Source: Bog-793 sp963785415
GTDB lineage: Bacteria; Actinomycetota; Acidimicrobiia; Acidimicrobiales; Bog-793
Direction of reading: 5' to 3'
Length of the DNA stretch: 64,000 nucleotides
Assembly: GCA_963785415.1 (NCBI GenBank)
Contig: CAWAVB010000001.1
Span: 1,178,001-1,242,000 of the forward strand
The notes under the pieces are model-generated. The model ran no database searches. It worked only from the letters and a program-made list of their open reading frames with translations, and was not told the origin of the DNA. How positions within the stretch are numbered: the first letter of the stretch is position 1; every line of letters starts with the position of its first letter. Below are positions 45,326-54,969 of the stretch, piece after piece. The translations under genes were made by a program, and so were the position numbers.

Positions 45326-46168
45326 ATGGCCTGGCACGTCACCGAGTCAATCGACCTCTACACCGAGCACGTCTGGGATCTCCTGACGAGTCGAGCCGAC
45401 CTCAACACGGTCGCGCTCACCCAGATCACCAGCGCCCGAACCGAGACGTTCTGGTCGAGCGACGAGCCGACATTCGCCTGGTGGAGTCACGGCGGCCGGA
45501 CGCTCGGGGCCGTCTCGCTCACGCCCCCCTACGAGATGCTGTTGAACGTCGTGCCGGACGGGACGCTCGAGGAGCTCGTCGCCGTCTTGCATCGCAATGG
45601 GACGTCGGTGCCCGGCGTGAACGGCGTTCCCGACACGGCGAGCCGATTCGCCGAGCTATGGACCGCCGGCACCTCCCTGCCGACCGTGCTCACGCGGCGG
45701 ATGCGCCTCTACGGCACGGCGCGCATCGTCGCCCCGGAACCGGCCCCGGCGGGTCGCGCCCGGCTGGCCCGCGAGGACGAGATCGACCTCATCGTCGACT
45801 GGTACGGGGCGTTCGGCCGGGAGCTGCACGACCGGCCGATCGACGCGCGCCCGTTCGTGCGGGAACGGGTCGCGGCCGGACTCGCCTGGCTCTGGGAGGA
45901 CGCGGACGGCACGCCCGCGTCGCTCGCGGCGCGCCATCAGCCCGCCGCCGGCGTCTCACGGATCGGACCCGTCTACACACCACTGCAGCATCGCCGGTTC
46001 GGGTACGGCGCGGCGGCCACCGCGTCGTGCTCCCAGCACGCGCTCGACACGGACTCGGCGTCGACGGTCCTTTTCACCGACCTCGACAACCCGACTTCGA
46101 ACGACATCTATCAGAAGATTGGCTACGCACCGCTTGAGGACCGGCTCGTCCTGAGCTTCGAGGCATAG
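45326..46168 (+). CDS. GNAT-type acetyltransferase (280 aa)
   Basis: The C-terminal half is a GNAT domain: RARLAREDEIDLIVDWYGAF starts it, GVSRIGPVYTPLQHRRFGYG holds the acetyl-CoA loop (here HRRFGYG), and LFTDLDNPTSNDIYQKIGYAP is the closing N-x-x-S-x-x-x-Y-x-K-x-G-Y signature. The N-terminal 130 residues are a second, degenerate GNAT-like half (LYTEHVWDLLTSRADLNT), as in predicted double-GNAT proteins. The start ATG 45326 has no strong ribosome binding site. Substrate unknown. Confidence 0.85.
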   Translation: MAWHVTESIDLYTEHVWDLLTSRADLNTVALTQITSARTETFWSSDEPTFAWWSHGGRTLGAVSLTPPYEMLLNVVPDGTLEELVAVLHRNGTSVPGVNGVPDTASRFAELWTAGTSLPTVLTRRMRLYGTARIVAPEPAPAGRARLAREDEIDLIVDWYGAFGRELHDRPIDARPFVRERVAAGLAWLWEDADGTPASLAARHQPAAGVSRIGPVYTPLQHRRFGYGAAATASCSQHALDTDSASTVLFTDLDNPTSNDIYQKIGYAPLEDRLVLSFEA

Positions 46169-46384
46169 GCCTTTCTCGCCGCCGGCGAACCGCGACGCGG
46201 CCCCAGAACCGGACGCGATACGGACGGAACTAAAGTCTGTCTCGTCGCGCATGGGCGACAGGTGTGCCGGGAAGCCTGGTCGGCGAGGAAAGGACCGTGC
46301 CAGTGACCGTCGCCAGTCGTCAGGTGTCCCGCCGCCGCACCGTTGAACAGATCTCGTCCACCGATTCGTCGCGCGCCACATCCG

Positions 46385-47818
46385 ATGTCCGGGGCTGAGC
46401 TGCCGGTCGCCTCGCCTCCCGAGAGGCGCGGGCGGAGCGGGCGGGGCAGGCTGCCGAGCTGGCGGTGGGAGGCGCTCCGGACGACCTTCTGGTTCGTGCC
46501 GACCGTCCTCGTGCTCGTCGCGGGCCTGTTGTTCGTGGCCACGCTCGAGATCGACTGGGCCGTCTACCACAAGCACCTGGCGTTGCCGTTCTGGATCGCG
46601 ACAATCAGCGCCGGCACGGGTCGCGAGGTGCTCATCGGGATCGCCGCGGCGATCATCACCGTCGTCGGCGTCGTGTTCTCAGTCACCATCGTGGCCCTCA
46701 CCCTCGCCTCTCAGCAGTTCGGACCCCGCATGATGCGGAACTTCGTGCGGGACGTCGGCAACCAGATGACGCTCGGCGTCTTCGTCGCGACGTTCGTCTA
46801 CTCGATCCTCACGCTCGTGGCGATCACGCGGGTCACCAACGGCACGTTCGTCCCCCACCTCTCGATCACCGTCTCCGAAGCACTCGTGCTCGTCGACCTG
46901 GCGGTGCTGATCTACTTCATCCACCACATCTCCAAGTCGATCCAGCTTCCCGAGGTCATCGCGAGCATCGCCACCGACCTCGTACGCGCGATCGACGCGG
47001 AATTCCCGGAGATCGCCTCGGACGAACGCCCGCTGCCCGATGCGAGCGGAAGGTCACTGAACGAGATCCTCGGCCTCATCGATCAGCACGGGGCACCGGT
47101 CATCGCCAGCGCGAGCGGCTATTTGCAGTTTGTCGGTTACGGGCAGCTGGTCGACATCGCGGCCCGGACCGATTCGGTCATCCGCCTCGCCTACAGCCCC
47201 GGGCACTTCATCGTGGCCGGCCGGCCGCTCGCCTCGATCTGGCCACCCGAGGCCGCCGACCAGGTGGCGATCGCGCTCGCCCGGGCCCACGTGACCGGAC
47301 CCCACCGGACACTCATGCAGGATCCCGTCTTCGCGATCGACCAACTCGTCGAGATCGCGATCCGCGCCCTCTCGGCGGCGGTCAACGACGCGTTCACGGC
47401 CATCACCTGCATCGACTGGCTATCGGCGGGCCTCAGCCGCGTCTCGGGACGCGTCCTCGCGGAGGGCGTCTACCGGGACCGCGACGGGCGCATCCGGCTC
47501 ATCGAAACGGACCCGTCGTACGCCCGGATGGTCGACCGGGCCTTCGACAAGGTCCGTCAAGCGGCTCGCGGCATGCCGGCGATCATCCTCCGAATGATCG
47601 ACGCCCTCGCCGCGATCGGCGACCTGACGACGACCCCCGAACAGCGTCGGGTGCTCTTGCGCCAGGCCGACGCGATCTTGCGCGGCGCCGAGGAGTCCGT
47701 GTCGGAACCGAACGACCGCGCCGACATCCGAGCCCACTACGAGCGGTTGGTACGGCGATCGGCCGACCGCGACGCGGCGACCCATCGGTTCCCCGGCACG
47801 GCCGCGCTCGGGCAATGA
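46385..47818 (+). CDS. DUF2254 membrane protein
   Basis: Four transmembrane helices occupy the N-terminal 160 residues: FWFVPTVLVLVAGLLFVATL, then a strongly hydrophobic stretch through VVGVVFSVTIVALTLASQQF, MTLGVFVATFVYSILTLVAI and LVLVDLAVLIYFIHHI. A large cytoplasmic domain follows (about 165-477) with SASGYLQFVGYGQLV and ALSAAVNDAFTAITCIDWL. The ASQQFGPRMMRNF segment after helix 2 is typical of DUF2254. The function is unknown. I chose ATG 46385; TTG 46343 is an in-frame alternative, and a 34-codon frame with a good ribosome binding site (GTG 46297) overlaps this start. Confidence 0.83.
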   Translation: MSGAELPVASPPERRGRSGRGRLPSWRWEALRTTFWFVPTVLVLVAGLLFVATLEIDWAVYHKHLALPFWIATISAGTGREVLIGIAAAIITVVGVVFSVTIVALTLASQQFGPRMMRNFVRDVGNQMTLGVFVATFVYSILTLVAITRVTNGTFVPHLSITVSEALVLVDLAVLIYFIHHISKSIQLPEVIASIATDLVRAIDAEFPEIASDERPLPDASGRSLNEILGLIDQHGAPVIASASGYLQFVGYGQLVDIAARTDSVIRLAYSPGHFIVAGRPLASIWPPEAADQVAIALARAHVTGPHRTLMQDPVFAIDQLVEIAIRALSAAVNDAFTAITCIDWLSAGLSRVSGRVLAEGVYRDRDGRIRLIETDPSYARMVDRAFDKVRQAARGMPAIILRMIDALAAIGDLTTTPEQRRVLLRQADAILRGAEESVSEPNDRADIRAHYERLVRRSADRDAATHRFPGTAALGQ

Positions 47819-48014
47819 ATTCGGGGTGCGGCTGAGAACCTGTCCGGCGCAACAATCGGCGCGGCGGCACGACCGGGCTTCGAGCCAGGGGCTCACCCGC
47901 GGCACCCGGGCAGGGTCGGGCCACCCGGGTGACCCCTCGCCGGCGCGCACGGCTTCACCCGGGGGGACTCGGAGGAACCGCCCGGAATACTTCCCGGTGT
48001 CGTCACGTTCGTTC

Positions 48015-48055
48015 TTGTCAGTCAACGCGCGGCACCGCTAATTTGCACCGCTAAT
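48015..48055 (+). promoter_or_regulatory. Promoter and direct repeat upstream of cydA
   Basis: TTGTCA (48015-48020) and TAATTT (48039-48044) are spaced by 18 nt. An exact 11-nt direct repeat, GCACCGCTAAT, occurs at 48032-48042 and 48045-48055, so it covers the -10 box and the expected start point. A regulator that senses oxygen or redox state could bind there. No Rex-type (TTGTGA-N6-TCACAA) site is visible. The rest of the 270-nt spacer from 47819 shows no gene. Confidence 0.45.
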
Positions 48056-48088
48056 GTCAGCTCCGCGCTGGCGACTGGGGGAGGGGCG

Positions 48089-49471
48089 ATGACGCTGGAC
48101 CTGGCACGATGGCAGTTCGCCGTCGTCACGATCTTCCACTTCTTCTTCGTGCCCCTGACGATCGGCCTCAGCTTCCTCGTCGCCATCATGCAGACACTCT
48201 CCTACCGGCGAAAGGACCCCGGCTGGGACCGGATGAGCCGATTCTTCGGGCGCCTGTTCCTCATCAACCTCGCCGTCGGCGTCGTCACCGGCATCGTCCT
48301 CGAGTTCCAGTTCGGCCTCAACTGGTCCGCGTACTCGGTCTTCGTCGGCAACATCTTCGGGGCCCCGCTCGCCATCGAGGGGCTCTTCGCGTTCTTCCTG
48401 GAATCGACGTTCGTCGGCCTATGGATATTCGGCAGGGGACGCCTCTCGCCCCGGCTGCACCTCGCCACGATCTGGCTCGTCGCCGTGGGCACCGTGCTCT
48501 CGGTGCTTTTCATCCTGGCCGCCAACTCCTGGATGCAGCACCCGGTCGGCTACAAGGTCGTCCATGGCCAGGCGGTGCTCACGAACTTCTGGCTGATACT
48601 CGGCAACCCGACGCTGTGGGCCTCGTTCGGCCACACCGTGCTGGCGGCCTTCACCACCGGGGGTGCCGTGGCGCTCGGCATCTGCGTGTGGCGGGCGCAC
48701 CGCGACCGGAACGACCCCGAGTCCCGCCGGGCCTTCCAGCGCGCGGCCCACCTCACCACGATCTTCCTGCTCGTCTCCGTCGTGCTCACCGCCGTCGCCG
48801 GCGACTCCATCGCCCGGGAGATGAACACCCAGGAGCCGATGAAGATGGCAGCCGCCGAGGGTCTCTACCACACGACGAGCGGCGCACCCTTCTCGCTCGT
48901 CACGATCACCGATCTCTCCGACCAGCCGGTCGTCCAGATCCGGGTGCCACACGTGCTCTCGTTGATCGACGACCTGAGCTGGAACGGCCAGGTGCCCGGC
49001 ATCGACAACCTCCAGGCGGCCGACGTCGCCAAGTTCGGCCCCGGGAGCTACGTCCCGATGGTCTGGCTCGTCTTCTGGTCGTTCCGGGTGATGGTCGGCG
49101 TCGGCATGCTCCTCATCCTGCTCGGGCTCTGGGGCCTGTGGCTCGCCAGGAAGAAGAAGCTCACCGAGAACGTGTGGTTCCGGCGAGCAGCGCTGTTCGC
49201 GATCGTCCTGCCGTTCATCGCCAACACGTCCGGCTGGATCATGACCGAGGCCGGTCGGCAGCCGTGGATCGTCTACGGAGTGATGCTGACGGCGAAGGGG
49301 GTCTCGAGCGTCACCGTCGCCGACGTCGCGACGACGCTCGGTGCCTTCGTGCTCCTCTACACCGTCCTCGGCGTCGTCGAGGCGGTGCTGATCACGCGCT
49401 CGGCCCGCCGGCCGCTCGACGAACCCGGGAACGACGCCGAGAAGTCCCTCGTGCCCGGCCTCGTGTACTGA
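48089..49471 (+). CDS. cydA: Cytochrome bd oxidase subunit I
   Basis: CydA holds the three hemes and the quinol site of the high-affinity terminal oxidase. The N-terminal RWQFAVVTIFHFFFVPLTIG carries the heme b595 His. The Q-loop motif with TQEPMKMAAAEG, FGGLNW-like FQFGLNWSAY and the C-terminal GWIMTEAGRQPW are all family markers. At 460 aa it is the short Q-loop form. GGGAGG precedes ATG 48089 at 5-nt spacing. It heads the cydABDC operon. Confidence 0.96.
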   Translation: MTLDLARWQFAVVTIFHFFFVPLTIGLSFLVAIMQTLSYRRKDPGWDRMSRFFGRLFLINLAVGVVTGIVLEFQFGLNWSAYSVFVGNIFGAPLAIEGLFAFFLESTFVGLWIFGRGRLSPRLHLATIWLVAVGTVLSVLFILAANSWMQHPVGYKVVHGQAVLTNFWLILGNPTLWASFGHTVLAAFTTGGAVALGICVWRAHRDRNDPESRRAFQRAAHLTTIFLLVSVVLTAVAGDSIAREMNTQEPMKMAAAEGLYHTTSGAPFSLVTITDLSDQPVVQIRVPHVLSLIDDLSWNGQVPGIDNLQAADVAKFGPGSYVPMVWLVFWSFRVMVGVGMLLILLGLWGLWLARKKKLTENVWFRRAALFAIVLPFIANTSGWIMTEAGRQPWIVYGVMLTAKGVSSVTVADVATTLGAFVLLYTVLGVVEAVLITRSARRPLDEPGNDAEKSLVPGLVY

Positions 49472-49481
49472 GGAGGACGCG

Positions 49482-50531
49482 ATGACCCCATTCTCCGACC
49501 TCAACACGACCTGGTTCGCCCTCATCGGGCTGTTATGGACCGGCTACTTCTTCCTCGAGGGGTTCGATTACGGCGTGGCCGTCGTCACGCCCTTCATCGC
49601 CCGGGACGAAACCGACCGGCGGATGTGCCTGAACGCCGTCGGACCCGTCTGGGACGGGAACGAGGTCTGGCTCATCGTCGCCGGCGGGGCGATGTTCGCG
49701 GCGTTCCCGCTCTGGTACGCGCGCCTGTTCAGCGGCTTCTACCTGGCGCTTTTCCTCGTGCTCATCGCCCTCATCTTCCGGGGCATCTCGTTCGAGTTCC
49801 GCCAGCACGACGACCGGCAGAGCTGGCGGCGGACCTGGGACACCGCGAACTTCGTCGGCAGCCTCATCCCCGCCTTCGTCTGGGGGGTCGCCTTCACCAA
49901 CCTCGTCCACGGGCTGCCGCTGTCACCGGGGGGCCACTACTTTGGGGGGCTGCCCGGACTGCTCCACCCGATCGCCATCGTCGGCGGGCTCGCCAGCCTG
50001 GCCGTCTTCGTCTTCCACGGCTCGCTCTTCCTCAGCCTGAAAACGAGCGGTGACGTCGCCCGGCGCGCCCGGCGCGCCGCCGGTGTCGTCGGCGTCGCCG
50101 CCGTGGCCCTCCTCGGTGGTGCCGTCGCCTGGGTGGCCGAGGCTGGCCGACCGGCGGTCGCGGGCTCCGTGAGCCCGGTCCTGCCGCTCGTCCTCGGGAT
50201 CGGCGCCGTCGCCGCCCTGGTCGCGGCGACCGCCCTCGTCGTCGCCCACCGGGACGGGTGGGCGTTCGCCGCCACCGGCACGGCGATCCTCGCGACGATG
50301 GGAGCGGTCTTTGGCCGGATGTTCCCCGCCGTCCTTCCGGCGAGCAACCGGGCCGCGAACGCCCTCACCATCGCGGCGAGCGCCTCGCAGCACAACACGC
50401 TCATCGTCATGACCATCGCGGCGGCCTGCTTCACGCCGTTCGTCCTCGCCTACCAGGCCTGGACGTACTGGGTGTTCCGCCAGAGGATCATCCGCCCGGT
50501 CGCCACGCCCGGCGCCGCCGCCGCGAGCTAG
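49482..50531 (+). CDS. cydB: Cytochrome bd oxidase subunit II
   Basis: CydB pairs with CydA in the membrane. WTGYFFLEGFDYGVAVVTPF at the N-terminus, PVWDGNEVWLIVAGGAMFAAFP and RGISFEFR are the family signatures, and eight to nine membrane helices are visible. The length (349 aa) is normal. ATG 49482 has GAGGAGG upstream, 10 nt after the cydA stop. Confidence 0.96.
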   Translation: MTPFSDLNTTWFALIGLLWTGYFFLEGFDYGVAVVTPFIARDETDRRMCLNAVGPVWDGNEVWLIVAGGAMFAAFPLWYARLFSGFYLALFLVLIALIFRGISFEFRQHDDRQSWRRTWDTANFVGSLIPAFVWGVAFTNLVHGLPLSPGGHYFGGLPGLLHPIAIVGGLASLAVFVFHGSLFLSLKTSGDVARRARRAAGVVGVAAVALLGGAVAWVAEAGRPAVAGSVSPVLPLVLGIGAVAALVAATALVVAHRDGWAFAATGTAILATMGAVFGRMFPAVLPASNRAANALTIAASASQHNTLIVMTIAAACFTPFVLAYQAWTYWVFRQRIIRPVATPGAAAAS

Positions 50532-50533
50532 AC

Positions 50534-52339
50534 GTGCCCGGCCGCTTCGGCGCACGCCGCCGGGGGGCCGAGCGGACCCGATCGGGCGCCGACCGACACC
50601 TCGTCGGCGAGCTGCCGGTCGTGCGGCGCACCATCGCCGCCTCCGTCGCGGTCGGGCTCGTCTCCACGGCCACCGTCGTCGTCCAGGCGGTCGCGCTCGC
50701 CCACCTCCTCGCCGGCGCGCTGCCCGGGGCCAGCCCCGGGGACCGGCTCACCGACTTCGTCTGGCTGGGCGGCGCAGCCGTCGTCCGCGGCCTCGCCGCG
50801 CTCGTGGGCGAGACCCTCGCCCACCACGGTGCGACAACGGCCAAGGCCGACCTGCGATCGCGACTCGTCTCCGCGGCCCTCGCCCGAGCCCCCTTTGGAG
50901 ACACAGGCGGTCCGGGAGACCTCGCGACGGTGGCCGGACGCGGGCTCGACGCCCTCGACGTCTACATCGGGCGGTGCCTGCCGGATCTCGTCCTCGCGGT
51001 CGTGGCTCCGCTCGCCCTCGCGGTCGCCGTCGGCGTGCTCGACTGGATTTCGGGTCTCATCGTCGTCGCGGCGATCTGCCTGTTCCCGGTGTTTGGCGCG
51101 CTCGTCGGACGGGCGAGCCTGGCGCTCGCCGGCAACCGCTGGAACCAGGTCGAGGACCTCGGCCGTCACATCACAGACGTCTTCGAGGGCCTTCCCGTCC
51201 TGCGGGCCTTCGGCCGCACCGCCGAGCAACGCGCCCGCATCGCGCGGGCCGGCGAGGCGCTGCGGACCGCCAGCCTGTCGACGCTGCGCGTCGCCTTCCT
51301 CTCGGCGCTCGTGCTCGACACGCTGGCGTCGGTCTCAGTCGCCCTCCTCGCGGTCCCCCTCGGGCTGCGGCTGCTGAACGGGACGGTCGAGCTCCCCGCC
51401 GCGCTCGCCGTGCTGATCGTCGCGCCCGAGGTCTTCCTGCCTCTGCGCCGGGCGAGCGCCGAGTTCCACGAGAGCACCGAGGGGCTCGCCGCGGTCGCCC
51501 AGGCGCTGGTGCTCATTGGCCCGGGACGGCCGTCCGGGACATCCTCGGCTCCGGCCGTCGCGACACGGGTCGCGGCGGTCCCGGACCCGACGCGGGTGAC
51601 GGTCGCGCTGCGCGCCGTGCGCTACGAGATCCCGGGCCGGCCCGAACCGGTCCTCGACGATGCCGACCTCGCCATCGCCCCGAGCGAGACCGTCGTCGTG
51701 GTCGGCCCGAACGGCGCGGGGAAGTCGACCGCGGCCACCCTGCTCCTCGGGTTCGCCTCCCCGAGCCGCGGGTCGGTCACCGTCGGCGACGTGGATCTGC
51801 GCGACATCGATCTGCGGGCGTGGCGCAGGCAGATCACCTACCTGCCCGAGCATCCGGCGCTCCTCGGCCGCACGCTCGCCGAGAACCTCCGGCTCGCCGA
51901 TCCCGAGGCGAGCGACGACGACCTCGTCGCCGCGCTCGGCGCGGCCGGCGCCCCCGAGCTCGTCCACGACCTGCCCGAAGGGCTCGACACGCGTCTCGGT
52001 GACGGCGGGCGACCGGTGTCGTCGGGGGAGCTGCAGCGCATCGCGCTCGCGCGCGCGTTCCTGCGCCGCGGATCCCTCTACGTCCTCGACGAGCCAACGG
52101 TGCATCTCGACGCGGCGAGCGAAGAGGCGGTCGTCGCCGGGCTCCGCCGGTTGCTCGCCGGACGCAGCGCGTTCGTCGTGACGCACCGCCCGGCGGTCGT
52201 CGACCTCGCCGACCGGGTCGTGACGTTGCGCGCCGGCCGGTTCGTCCCGGCCGGGGGCCCGTACGGGATGCCGTCGGGTGCTCCCGGCGCCGAACCGGCG
52301 GGGGTCGGCGAGACGACCGGGGCGATCGTGCCCTCATGA
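50534..52339 (+). CDS. cydD: CydD-like ABC transporter subunit (cysteine/glutathione exporter for bd assembly)
   Basis: This is a type I ABC half-transporter. Six helices (about 25-300) carry the CydD-like LVGRASLALAGNRWNQVEDLG coupling region. The ATPase domain has Walker A GPNGAGKST, the altered signature VSSGELQRIALARAF and Walker B LYVLDEPTVHLD. CydDC exports thiols or heme-related cargo needed to mature cytochrome bd. GTG 50534 follows the cydB stop by 2 nt; the open frame upstream inside cydB is not coding. cydC starts 4 nt before its end. Confidence 0.93.
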   Translation: MPGRFGARRRGAERTRSGADRHLVGELPVVRRTIAASVAVGLVSTATVVVQAVALAHLLAGALPGASPGDRLTDFVWLGGAAVVRGLAALVGETLAHHGATTAKADLRSRLVSAALARAPFGDTGGPGDLATVAGRGLDALDVYIGRCLPDLVLAVVAPLALAVAVGVLDWISGLIVVAAICLFPVFGALVGRASLALAGNRWNQVEDLGRHITDVFEGLPVLRAFGRTAEQRARIARAGEALRTASLSTLRVAFLSALVLDTLASVSVALLAVPLGLRLLNGTVELPAALAVLIVAPEVFLPLRRASAEFHESTEGLAAVAQALVLIGPGRPSGTSSAPAVATRVAAVPDPTRVTVALRAVRYEIPGRPEPVLDDADLAIAPSETVVVVGPNGAGKSTAATLLLGFASPSRGSVTVGDVDLRDIDLRAWRRQITYLPEHPALLGRTLAENLRLADPEASDDDLVAALGAAGAPELVHDLPEGLDTRLGDGGRPVSSGELQRIALARAFLRRGSLYVLDEPTVHLDAASEEAVVAGLRRLLAGRSAFVVTHRPAVVDLADRVVTLRAGRFVPAGGPYGMPSGAPGAEPAGVGETTGAIVPS

Positions 52340-54087
52340 CGACGGCGGCGATCCCGGCCGGGACCCGGACGCGGCGTCGCGGCGACGACGGCCCGCCCAT
52401 AGGCGAACCGCGGATCGCGCCGCGCCGGTTCGGCCGGGCGGCCGTGTCGGGGTCGATCGGTGCCGCCTGCGGCATCGGGCTCCTCGCGACGTCGGGTTGG
52501 CTCATCACGCGGGCCGCCGGGCGCCCGCCCGTGTTCGTGCTCAGCGTCGCCATCGGCCTCGTGCAGGCGTTCGCCCTCGGTCGGGGACTCGCCCGCTACG
52601 CCGAACGCCTCGCCGTCCACGACGTCTCGCTCGACGTGCTCGGGCGCCTGCGGCTCGGGCTCTACGACTCGCTCGAACCCCTCGTCCCCGGGGGCCTCGG
52701 CCCGAACGGATCAGGCGCCGTGCTCAGCGCGTTCGTCTCCGACGCCGAGATCCTCGCGACGGCCTTCGCGAAGAGGGTCACGGCGGCGGTCGACGTGACC
52801 GCGAGCGTCGTCCTCGGGGCCGGAGTCGCCGCGGCGGTCGAGCCCTCCGTCGGGGCCGTGCTTCTCGCGGGGGCCGTCGTCCTGGTCGGCGCCGCCTTCG
52901 CCCTTGCTCGCCTCGGCCGGGCCGGCGCGGAGCGCGAGGCCGCGGCGCGCGCCGAGCTCGCCGACTCGGTCATCGACACGATGCGCGTCGCCCGCGAGCT
53001 CGTCGCCTACGGCCGCGAGGATCTCGTCGACTCCCGGCTCGAGGAGATCCGCCGGCGATCGAACGCCGGTGCGGCCCGGGGCGCCCTCGCCACCGGCATC
53101 GGCCGCGCCGTCGCCACGTTCGGCGCGGCCGCGGCGCTCATCGCCGTCATCGCCACGGGCATCGCCGCCCACGACGCCGGTCGCCTCTCGGGCGTGATGC
53201 TCGCCGTCGAGGCCTTCGTGGCCCTCGCCGTCTACGACCAGTGCGCGAGCCTCCCGCCGGTCCTTGCCGACGTCGGCGCGGCCCGCGCCGCGCGGCGTCG
53301 ACTTCGCCACCTCGGGGCGCTCGCCGCTCCAGTGCGCGAACCCGGCGTGGACGAGAGCCCGCCCGCTGGTCGACTTGCGGTCGCGTTCGACGACGTCGCG
53401 GTCGTGCACGCCGACAAGGTCGCACTCGACGGGCTGTCGCTGCGGCTGGAGCCGGGACGCCGGATCGGTCTCGTCGGACCGAGCGGCTCGGGCAAGACGA
53501 GCGCGCTGTGGGCGCTTTTGCACTTCGTGCCGTGCGCGCGCGGCGCCGTGTCGATCGGCGGCGTCGGCGTCGACCGGATGTCGCGCAAGGGCCTCGCCCG
53601 CCACGTCGGGTGGACGGCGGAGACGACCCACGTCTTCGCCGCGAGCCTCGCCGACAACCTGCGCGTCGCCGACCCGGGCGCCGACGACGCGGCGCTCATC
53701 GAGGCGATCCGGCGCGCCGGGCTGGCCGCCTGGCTCGCCTCCCTGCCGGACCGCCTCGCCACCGTGCTCGGCGCGGGCGGGCGCCAGATGAGCGCCGGCG
53801 AACGCCAGCGGCTGGGACTCGCCCGCGCCCTCCTCGCCGGGGGCGAGGTGCTGGCGCTCGACGAGCCGACCGCGCACATCGACCCGGCGTCATCGGCCGA
53901 CGTGCTCGCCGAGCTCGTCGGCGCAGCCGGGGCGCGCTCGGTGCTCGTCGTCAGCCACGAACCCGACCTCGGCCGGCTCGTCGACGAGATCGTCACCCTC
54001 GACGCCGGCCGGGTCGCCACGCCCCCCGGCCTCGGCGGAACCGGTGCGCCGGAGCAACCGCCCGCCCCAAGCGCCCGGCCCGCCTGA
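52336..54087 (+). CDS. cydC: CydC-like ABC transporter subunit
   Basis: This is the partner half of CydD. ATG 52336 overlaps the cydD TGA as ATGA. The membrane domain shows SGWLITRAAGRPPVFVLSVA and RGLARYAERLAVHDVSLDVL, both typical of CydC. The ATPase domain has Walker A GPSGSGKTS, signature MSAGERQRLGLARAL (Ser-Ala-Gly in place of Ser-Gly-Gly) and Walker B LALDEPTAHIDP. The last 25 residues are Pro/Gly-rich and probably disordered. Length 583 aa is normal. Confidence 0.94.
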   Translation: MTTAAIPAGTRTRRRGDDGPPIGEPRIAPRRFGRAAVSGSIGAACGIGLLATSGWLITRAAGRPPVFVLSVAIGLVQAFALGRGLARYAERLAVHDVSLDVLGRLRLGLYDSLEPLVPGGLGPNGSGAVLSAFVSDAEILATAFAKRVTAAVDVTASVVLGAGVAAAVEPSVGAVLLAGAVVLVGAAFALARLGRAGAEREAAARAELADSVIDTMRVARELVAYGREDLVDSRLEEIRRRSNAGAARGALATGIGRAVATFGAAAALIAVIATGIAAHDAGRLSGVMLAVEAFVALAVYDQCASLPPVLADVGAARAARRRLRHLGALAAPVREPGVDESPPAGRLAVAFDDVAVVHADKVALDGLSLRLEPGRRIGLVGPSGSGKTSALWALLHFVPCARGAVSIGGVGVDRMSRKGLARHVGWTAETTHVFAASLADNLRVADPGADDAALIEAIRRAGLAAWLASLPDRLATVLGAGGRQMSAGERQRLGLARALLAGGEVLALDEPTAHIDPASSADVLAELVGAAGARSVLVVSHEPDLGRLVDEIVTLDAGRVATPPGLGGTGAPEQPPAPSARPA

Positions 54088-54243
54088 TCGTGACGGCGCG
54101 CCACCGGATGGTCCTCGCCGAGTGCAGCTACGGCCACGGGGCGCGCCCGAAGATGCCCTCATCGACACCCGGCGCGAGCGGCGGGACAGGTGGCTTTGCA
54201 GCGCGACGGACTTCCCACCGCCTACTGGCACGTCATGCTGCGC

Positions 54244-54263
54244 GGCCCTGAGCCCGCAGGGCC
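54244..54263. terminator. Hairpin between convergent cydC and hdr operons
   Basis: GGCCCTG (54244-54250) and CAGGGCC (54257-54263) form a perfect 7-bp stem with a 6-nt loop, about 157 nt after cydC and 20 nt after the last hdr gene on the other strand. It may end both transcripts. The remaining bases of the 195-nt spacer hold no gene that I can support. Confidence 0.5.
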
Positions 54264-54282
54264 CACCCGGCCGGCTACGTCG

Positions 54283-54969
54283 CTAGGCCCGGTGGTCGCG
54301 GTCCCCGCCCCAGGCGCCCATCGACACGAGCCGGTCGCGGAACCCCGTCTCGTCCATGATCGTGCGCATCTCGGCCGCGGCGCGTTCCGACGGGAACATC
54401 GAGCCGAGGCCGAGCTCGTCGCGCAGCTCGTCGCGGCGGGCGATGAAGGCCCGCCACTTCGGGCCGAGCGCCTCGACCCGGTCGGCGAAGAAGACCTGCG
54501 GCGTGCCGCCGATCCCCTTGTCGTAGAACTGCTCGGCCCAGGCGGTGAACATCTCGACGTGCTTGATCCCGTAGCCCTCCTCGACCTGGAGCCCGCGGAT
54601 GATCTGGTTGATGACGGCGACGGAGTTGCCGCGCGGGCATCGGCTCTGGCACGTGTAGCAGTAGAAGCAGAGCCACACCGTGTCGTCGGAGAGCAGCGTC
54701 GGGTCGCCGTCGAGGGCGCGGCGGACGATCTCACGCGGTGAGTAGTCGCCGAAGCGGGCGGCGGGGCACCCCGAGGTGCAGATCCCGCACTGGATGCACG
54801 AGAGGAACCCCTCGACGTGGGCGTGCATGCGCGGGTCCGTGGCGATCCGCGCGGTGAGCTCGAGGTGCGCCGGCGGCGGCTCGGAAAAGGTGTTCTCGGC
54901 GATGACCGAGTACGGATTCGTGTGCGCGCCGTCGTCGGCGAGCGTCGTCGGCTCTTTCGTCTTAGGCAT
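54283..54969 (-). CDS. hdrC: HdrC-like iron-sulfur subunit
   Basis: HdrC transfers electrons between HdrA and HdrB. Two [4Fe-4S] motifs are present, C58-x2-C61-x2-C64-x3-C68 (CIQCGICTSGCP) and C101-x2-C104-x2-C107-x3-C111 (CFYCYTCQSRCP). The GDYSPREIVRRALDG helix between them is typical of HdrC. ATG 54969 has GGAGG at 5-nt spacing and overlaps the preceding gene by 8 nt. It is the last gene of the operon. Length (228 aa) is a little above the 180-200 usual for HdrC, with a C-terminal helical tail. Confidence 0.9.
   Translation of the reverse strand: MPKTKEPTTLADDGAHTNPYSVIAENTFSEPPPAHLELTARIATDPRMHAHVEGFLSCIQCGICTSGCPAARFGDYSPREIVRRALDGDPTLLSDDTVWLCFYCYTCQSRCPRGNSVAVINQIIRGLQVEEGYGIKHVEMFTAWAEQFYDKGIGGTPQVFFADRVEALGPKWRAFIARRDELRDELGLGSMFPSERAAAEMRTIMDETGFRDRLVSMGAWGGDRDHRA

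Noticed and set aside
46297..46398. 34-codon frame with GAGGAAAGGA before GTG 46297, overlapping the DUF2254 start
   Set aside because: The ribosome binding site is good, but the peptide is Ser/Arg-rich with no conserved look. It may only be a leader; not enough to call a gene.
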